DNA of 64,000 bases from Dactylellina haptotyla (lineage: Eukaryota > Ascomycota > Orbiliomycetes > Orbiliales > Orbiliaceae): contig CM062385.1 of the NCBI GenBank assembly GCA_031310005.1, positions 248,001 to 312,000 of the forward strand, in the 5' to 3' direction. Made by a program: the position numbers and the translations under genes. The stretch's first letter is position 1, and each line of letters begins with the position of its first letter. Of the stretch, positions 57,940 through 64,000 are shown one piece after another. The notes below the pieces were generated by a model. The model saw only the letters and a program-made list of their open reading frames with translations, had not been told where the DNA came from and did no database searches.

Positions 57940-58113
57940 GGCAAGATGGCCGAGTGGTTATGGCGTGTGGTATGTTCCGAATCAAACACTGTTCACCTCT
58001 GCTATCAATCTTCTAACATATCTCTTCTTTCAGACTCAAGCGTTAGCTTCGCTGACTCAGTCAGTGTGTTCTCATGGGCTTAGCCCGCGGGGGTTCGAAT
58101 CCCCCTCTTGTCA
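57940..58113 (+). tRNA. class II (Ser-like) tRNA gene interrupted in the anticodon arm
   Basis: The 5' part GGCAAGA then TGGCCGAGTGGTTATGGCG gives a standard acceptor strand and D arm. The 3' part has a class II variable arm (GGGC-TTA-GCCC), a perfect T arm (GGGGG-TTCGAAT-CCCCC) and the acceptor strand TCTTGTC plus A. The acceptor strands pair over seven positions with one G-T wobble. The pieces match yeast-type tRNA-Ser closely. About 85-95 extra bases lie between them, so there is either a large intron or an insertion. I could not fold an anticodon stem or read the anticodon, so isotype and activity stay open. Confidence 0.6.
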
Positions 58114-59333
58114 ACAATATTTTTTTAATTTTTGCGTTTACCCGCAACACGCCTCAATTCACAACCACAAGCAAGGATACTCCCCTCAATGGGCAGCTAT
58201 TACACAATCTGATTCTCCAATCTACAGGAGAGAAAAGGCTTTGAAACTGGGTGACTTTATAGTGCGAGTACATCCAATACAAAATTCGTCAGCCTAGCTT
58301 CCCTTTTGCAACTCATTATATAGACTTAATCAAGGAACCGTAAGAGTCGAAATTGAAAGGCTTTCTTTCCCCTGTTCAATCCTTAACATTTTTCGATTCT
58401 CCTTCACCTATTTCCCCAAATTTATATATATTTTTTAACTTTTAATTGCATACATAAACACTTGCGCACCTAGATAAGCTATTGATCTTATAGGAGTACA
58501 CAAAAAAATCGTTTGCTTGAGCTGATCACCCCATAGAATTATCAACATTTAAGTAGTCACGAAAGTAGTATTCATACTTTCAGTGTTCTTTGCATTTTTA
58601 AACCAGTATTAAATTACTACTAACATTGGTTTTCAAAGTTGATTTTAAAGCTCCTGAGAGCTGGTGGATCTAGCTACATGTTTGCAGATTTGGTGTTAGG
58701 ACGGTTGGTGAAACAAGGTTAAGTACTGGAAACATGGCCGTGACTAGTATACAGAAATCATCTAGTCTAAATGTCGAATACCCTTTATGGAGAAAATTTA
58801 TGAATGCAAAGCCGTCTTTCTTAACCCTGGACCCCGAATACCACCAAGGTGTTTGAAACCTGTCTATTCTGGTATCGGAAACGGTTGAAAGGCGTTCAAG
58901 AGAAATTCATCTCTTGGTCGCCGTCTCGGTGGTAGATTTTAAGACAATATCATAAGAAAAACTATACAAACGCCCCACACCCAGAAAGAAGACGCCGTAG
59001 GACCGCCAAAAGACTTGAAAAGCATAATTTTGGCTCGAAATGCGCTGTGTTATCTGTACAGTAAAAAAAAAATAACAAGAGGTAAGCAGGCGCTGAAATC
59101 CAGTTGAAAAAAAAAGTCAAAATACCCCCATGATATAAACGTAAAAAGCAACGCCACAAATCCTTGTTATCATAAGAAAAAGGAAAGTTGTTGGGACATG
59201 TCTCGGTATTTATGACTGCTGTCGGATGAAGTCGAATATTGCTGGACGAGATAGGCAAGGCGATGAAAGGGATTGTTCCATTTACAAGGCCAACTTTAGG
59301 TAAAATTGTATGAATGCTCCGAACTTTGTCCGT
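58114..59333. other. AT-rich intergenic region
   Basis: No gene supported between the tRNA and the next gene end. A 98-residue minus-strand frame at 58962-59258 with an A-rich interruption looks like chance. Confidence 0.5.
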
Positions 59334-60290
59334 TCAAGATTGTTCCAATACTCTCTTTTGAGAGAAGATGTTGTAGTTTCTTTTTCGGTTCTTGCCTTCT
59401 CTCTTCGTCTTTTTTCTTATCTTGTTTGTAGAGACTTTCGGAGGGCTTGGTGAAAATTTATTGGAGGGAGTCATGGTCGGATTTGGCATATCTGAAGCGA
59501 GGTGTGTTGTTGTTGGATGCCCCCTGAGAGAGGGCGGATATTGGTCCGGCAAGGGTTCCATCAGGAAGGCGGCTTGATTTCTCAACTGTTGGTCGATTTT
59601 CTTGATGATCCGAGAAACCAGGTTCTGGGCCTGCTTCACAAAAGAGCCATAGTCGTTATCGACTGTGGCGACCATGTTGTAACAGCGCTGGGCCAATTCT
59701 GCAGTCTCTAAAGCCTGTCTGAGGTAACACGATGCGCTCTCAGGGTCCGAATTCCTACCCAGAACGAGGTAGGCCTTCGTGATGACGTAATAGAGGTGAG
59801 CCTGAAAGTAATATACCATTTGAAGATTTGGCGATTTCGAACTCGTGCTGCAAATGTATTTGGTAACGTCCGTCAACCAGTTTTCACAATGGCCAATTAT
59901 ATTTTCCGGGTGGATATTTTCTAGTCGGGTAGCTCGCTGCCCCTGCGATAAGAATTGTCCGGACATGTCAAGGTGGTCAATAAATTTTTCTGTGATGTTA
60001 TGCAAGGCGATAGCTGGGGCCATCGCGGGGGTGATTTCATGCAGGGGCGCCCCGATGGATGTGTTGTTCGTGTCACGAAGGCGGGCATCGTGCGCAGGTG
60101 GGTTGCTTGGAATACCGTTCGCATATTCAGACTGCATCGACCCAAGAAGGGCGGGATCCGCCGCTATACCGCCAGGACCAGTGGGCAGGATGATGAGGTA
60201 GTTGCTGATGCTCGGGAGGGAGATGCCAGGACCTCGTGGATCGATACGCATTGGAGGCAATGTTGTGATTCTTTCGAAGCTTTCTTGCAT
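59334..60290 (-). CDS. unknown helical protein, basic C-terminus (tandem gene B)
   Basis: A frame of 318 residues from the ATG at 60290; the same frame stays open about 190 bases upstream without another ATG, so the true 5' end may be an upstream exon. The first about 75 residues are Pro/Gly-rich. The middle (about residues 100-230) is helical, with paired helices like TPR-type repeats around 'QMVYYFQAHLYYVITKAYLV' and 'LRQALETAELAQRCYNMV'. The end is Lys/Arg-rich ('KIRKKTKREGKNRKR') and could be a nuclear signal. I do not recognise a family. It lies head-to-tail behind gene A (60618-61943), whose helical part looks similar. Confidence 0.5.
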   Translation of the reverse strand: MQESFERITTLPPMRIDPRGPGISLPSISNYLIILPTGPGGIAADPALLGSMQSEYANGIPSNPPAHDARLRDTNNTSIGAPLHEITPAMAPAIALHNITEKFIDHLDMSGQFLSQGQRATRLENIHPENIIGHCENWLTDVTKYICSTSSKSPNLQMVYYFQAHLYYVITKAYLVLGRNSDPESASCYLRQALETAELAQRCYNMVATVDNDYGSFVKQAQNLVSRIIKKIDQQLRNQAAFLMEPLPDQYPPSLRGHPTTTHLASDMPNPTMTPSNKFSPSPPKVSTNKIRKKTKREGKNRKRNYNIFSQKRVLEQS

Positions 60291-60617
60291 CCGGCCCGTC
60301 AAACGGCCAGCTGCAGTCCCGGGCCGGCCGCGATGGGGTTGTTCTCCTGTCAGAAGGTATAACCCTGAGACGCTGTCTGTAAATGATAAAGGGCTAGCTA
60401 GCTGGGAAGGATAGAACGCATTGAGATATGGTATGGAATGCTTTTGCGATGGTGTTTTTGTTTTCGTTAACGATGGACAGGATTAATCGATGGAGGTCTA
60501 GCTAAAACCGGAGGAACAGACTAACCCAAAGCTACATGTGACCAAACTAGAAGCCCGCCGGATTGTATTCATGACTAAGCCCATCATACGAAGAGCATAG
60601 CAGATATCAACTATATC
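60291..60617. other. spacer between the two adjacent unknown genes
   Basis: About 330 bases. The gene B frame stays open through 60300-60480 and may be coding if an upstream exon exists. No ATG in this frame was seen. Confidence 0.4.
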
Positions 60618-61943
60618 TCAGTCCCGCCCAGCAACCTCCATCTGCTCCAGAACCGGCAAGGAGTCCTTTATCTCCCGGTACGCTACCTCCAGCGCATTAA
60701 CTACAGGTGGTTCGGGCACCACCCCCCGCCCCATGCCGGCATGCAAGCTCGACATATCATCAAACGCATCCTTAGCAGAGCCGACATAGCCGCCCAACTC
60801 GCTCGCTTTGAGGTGGATTTTGCTGACGTCCATCGGCGGCGGGGCCTGCGCCAATATTTTGCGCAATTCACCGATACCGAGCCATCCCCGGTCGACACAG
60901 AGATACAAGCTCAGACGCTTGCATCGGAGCTGCTCCTCCGGGCTTGTTGGCACATAGTCCGTCTCTTCTACTAGATCAATAGCGGCTTGATTTCTTTCAA
61001 GAGCTGTCTCCCAAACCCCGCTCCACCCCTCGATGTTATATGCTTGGGTGAGGTAAGCGCGGCTTTTGAGTCGAAAAAGCCAAGCTAAAGTCAGATGGTA
61101 CTCGAGGTTCCATTTTTCATCACAGCCCACTCTCTTCGATTCGTTAGCTTTTTGGAGGCGAGAATATTCGTCCTCAAAATGCCCAATTCTCTCCGGACTG
61201 ACGATTTCGTTCAACTCGGACTCGTAGTCTTTCTGAAACTTCAAAAGGTCTTTGGTCGTGCATTGTTTTGGAACATGCCCTGTGGTCTTGAAACTGTCAA
61301 AAACGCGAAACTGGTCTAGGTTACGAATTGAAATATTAGCTTAAACGCCTTCTTACTTCTAGCAAATATGCCCGTCTTAATATTCAAAGAAAAAGGGTTT
61401 GTTCATATCACCTGAGAATTCGATTCGGAATGGGCTCTCCGGGGTTGTTACATCTTGATGTTTGTACTGGTGCTGCATCATAGCAGGGGGTATCTGGGGT
61501 TGCGAACTGGGAGGCGTCAAGGTCAGAGGATAGGAAGGACCCGCCGTTGGAGGTTGGCGTACCTCCCGCGGCTGCGTCACACCTTGTGCATAAGGTCCTG
61601 GTGGTGCTGTACTTGGCTGCGTCCTATTTGGTGGGGTGGGCATCATTGGCGCCGATCCTAGAAGCTGTCCATTCCCAGGCGTTAAGGTTTTAGCATTTCT
61701 TGTGTCTGAGTTAATAGGCATGCGCTCCCAAGGAATATTGTTCATATCCCGCGAATCTCCAACATGGAGATTGAACCCGCCGAAATTGTGTCCAGCCTGC
61801 GAACCCCCAGTCAGAACCATGCCGCTATAAGATGCAGCAGCTTGCCTGAGTGTTTCCTGTTCAGTATAATGATTCTCCTTCACTGTCTCCTTCGGTGGAG
61901 GTGCAGCCACTGCCGGATCCCGGTAGCGCCTTTTCGTATTCAT
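60618..61943 (-). CDS. unknown protein: disordered N-terminus, helical C-terminal part (tandem gene A)
   Basis: Two exons (61943-61412, 61315-60618) joined by a 96-base GTGATA intron give 409 residues with matching phase, so the stop seen in the first frame at 61377 lies inside the intron. The N-terminus is basic ('MNTKRRYRDP'), followed by a Gly-rich piece (residues 51-69) and a long Pro/Gln/Ser-rich region. The C-terminal about 230 residues are helical with 'EYHLTLAWLFRLKSRAYLTQ' and 'WETALERNQAAIDLVEETD', a TPR-like helix pair. No family recognised. Gene A and gene B may be related copies. Confidence 0.55.
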
Positions 61944-63947
61944 GATGCACTAACTGTATATCGATAACTCGATCTTACAATTTGGGATATAAGGTTCTGG
62001 TGAGACGAGGAGAGGATACCAATAGCGAAGAGACTGTTTTTCAAAAAGATCCAGAAGCCGTATATGCGGAAGGGAGATAAGAGACAGGAATCGGAGGCCT
62101 CTAAATACTAGTCGTTGTGAGGCCTACCGCCCGCTAATGTGTATTGGCGACGTAAAGGTACCATGGAATCGAACCGAGCTAATTGGACCCCACCAATGGC
62201 GATGATGCACGATTTGCTGTCCATCTGGAAACTGGTGTTAAAACCCTTCTTCTTCATAAAGCTGCCTTCGAATTGGTTGATTATGAGTACTTTCTGGCCT
62301 TTTCCCAACTACTGGCTAGAGATTGCCAGCTCAGTTTGCAAGTGTCTCTTGAAATCTGATAGCCTCGATCAGAAAAAAAATGTTTAGGGTCCGGCTTTTT
62401 TGCTTGTTGCTTGCTCTGTCTGTCGATGCACTTTCTTCATAGACCGAATGACCAGCTGCAGATAGCGGTGGAAGATGGGTGGGCGGGATCCCTGTCGTTT
62501 TGCTCGATTGAGATACATTGATATTGTGCAGGATATTTCATTTACGGCTGCTGTTTCGCGGGACACCTTCTCATCTTTTGCTATCGAGATTTGGTTCGGA
62601 CTGAGTATTGATCTTGCAGCAAAATTGGAAGATACGATAGACTTATGAAGCGGGGTAGCCTTCATTTTTTATATACTTCGACATTGACAGCATCTTTCTC
62701 GCATTTAGAATCTCTTAAACCTACCAAACCTTGTGTGGTAAAACAACGGTGCCATTAAATCCCATTTAGTCTCCAGTCTCAATGCAAGGTTTTTTTGAGA
62801 GAGTACATTGGCCATCGGGGAGTGCCAGGTCCTGTTGGCTAGACATCGGTATTCTGATAACCTTTCGAAACTGTGGTAGGTCGCGGTTCTGCGTCGCCAA
62901 GCCAAAGGCGGCCTGAGTTTTTATCCTCCCCTGCAAGGTTTGCGCCCCATCGAACGAATGAGTGGTCTTTTTTTCCTTTTCGTTTCGACACACACATTGC
63001 AACTTGGTCAATCGAGTGCGATTGACGGACAGGCGGATATCGATTGGTATTAGTATTTTTCTTGCATTCGGTGTGCATGTATAGTAACCGCCGGACCGAG
63101 GCTGATGTTGTGTCCCGATTTGACTGGGCTTGTGCTTTGCATATAAAGTAATGCATCCTACATGTATGAGCATCAGCATGAGCATGACAACTTGTTTCAA
63201 CTGGAGATTAGCCTTTCTTATTCGGAGGCTCGAGGCGGAGAGAATTAGAGAATGCTGTCCGAGGCCAGGGGAGATAACGGGCCCTTGCTTGGGCGAACTT
63301 CTGCATTCTCCTCTGGCCCATCTCGGACCCTCCGTAAAATGTGCTGAAGCTGCTCTTCATTGCGGACATATGTTATGTATTGGTGAGTAAAACTTGCTTG
63401 GGGTTACAAACCTGCTCGAACCCGTGGTAATACAAATAGAGGTGTCTGTGGTCGGCTGCTGAGGAATACTGATATTCAGTGACACCTTCCTATTGTTCCA
63501 TGCCTGGTTGCCGCACGCGCAACGCGAGCTGCGGACCCGAGGCTGTGTACATATGTTCCTCCGTGGAGGACCTTTAGCTGGAAGGGTATGATCTCTCGAG
63601 GATAAATCCTACCCCGAGATCTATCGATATGATGATAAATAGAGCCAGATTCTCACTGTTCATGTTTCAGAATTTCGAAAGACCTCTCAACTTCAGACGT
63701 CCGTGCAAATGGAAACCCTCATTCAACACAAAACGCCCCCAGCATTTCATTGATCTACCCGGCGATAGGGAAATTTAGATCACGATTCGAGAAACAAGGG
63801 ATAATTTATATCTTTACCAAAGTTAGACTTACCCGATTTCCTGATTTCTCTTTAAAAAGGCAGTCACGCTGACTATACGAGCTGTATCGAATAGTTGGAC
63901 CCCGTCTCTCAAAGCAGAGCCTCCCCCCTGAAAAACACCCCATCTGG
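61944..63947. other. intergenic, unresolved
   Basis: About 2 kb before the partial gene at the right edge. Minus-strand frames at 62108-62308 and 62384-62665 read like protein pieces ('MGKGQKVLIINQFEGSF' and a basic 93-residue frame) but cannot be joined to a gene. No family recognised. Confidence 0.4.
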
Positions 63948-64000
63948 ATGGCGGAAGTGATCGGCCTCGTAATCGGTGGCGTAAGCCTCGCTACAATTTT
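63948..64000 (+). CDS. 5' end of a gene, HeLo/NLR-type N-terminal domain (partial)
   Basis: The window ends inside this gene. The visible 17 codons read 'MAEVIGLVIGGVSLATI', a Gly-rich hydrophobic first helix typical of HeLo-family and related N-terminal domains of fungal NLR and HET-s/LopB-type proteins. The upstream CT-rich stretch ending at 63930 fits a fungal 5' leader. Too short for a firm call. Confidence 0.4.
   Translation, partial: MAEVIGLVIGGVSLATI

Noticed and set aside
57938-58297. 119-residue plus-strand frame beginning at the tRNA
   Set aside because: It translates a tRNA gene; the tRNA arms explain the sequence better.
62766-63200. 144-residue minus-strand frame with hydrophobic N-terminus
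   Set aside because: Competing overlapping frame of similar size, no family features, no clear splice partners.

Overview
The window is nuclear DNA of a filamentous ascomycete (Pezizomycotina). Genes are dense, on both strands, and split by short introns of about 45-100 bases with GTAAGT/GTGAGT-like donors and CTAAC-like branch points. The gene families are typical of this group: Dal5-type permease, GH88/105, Clr5-domain protein, STAND/NLR receptor, Irc20/SHPRH-type remodeller. The overall look would suit Leotiomycetes, but the class is inference. Exon models given here were joined by hand so that reading phases add up; none was checked against transcripts.

Left third (0.7-24 kb). A Dal5-like organic-anion permease with an inverted pair of GATA sites just before its start lies divergent to a GH88/105 unsaturated-glycuronyl hydrolase. 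An M16 metalloprotease (Sdd3/C05D11.1 type) is divergent to a ZW10/Dsl1-type tethering subunit. A lone cytochrome P450 is followed by DNA polymerase delta subunit 2, which converges on a ten-cysteine secreted protein. A 1587-residue Irc20/SHPRH-like SNF2-RING protein closes this block.

Middle (24.8-49 kb). A serine carboxypeptidase-fold protein has altered substrate-carboxylate residues. A small mitochondrial membrane protein and the ER protein Ysy6/RAMP4 share a 0.4 kb divergent promoter. COQ10 and a single-pass surface protein follow. Next is a six-exon NLR-type gene of 1618 codons that fuses a SesB-like alpha/beta-hydrolase, a NACHT NTPase, degenerate ankyrin repeats and a long disordered tail. 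Then come taxilin, a histidine-rich unknown protein and the mitochondrial presequence protease Cym1/PreP.

Right part (50-64 kb). Gene density drops and the DNA is more AT-rich. It holds a Clr5 + degenerate C2H2 protein, a 58-residue basic protein, an APH-fold phosphotransferase, a class II tRNA gene interrupted in the anticodon arm, two adjacent unknown helical proteins, and at the right edge the first codons of a protein resembling HeLo/NLR amino-terminal domains.

Housekeeping genes (POLD2, ZW10, COQ10, YSY6, taxilin, CYM1) interleave with accessory, defence-type genes. The most interesting material is the NLR gene at 33-38 kb and the 59-64 kb right end. No CRISPR array, rRNA, virus-like element or intact transposon was seen.
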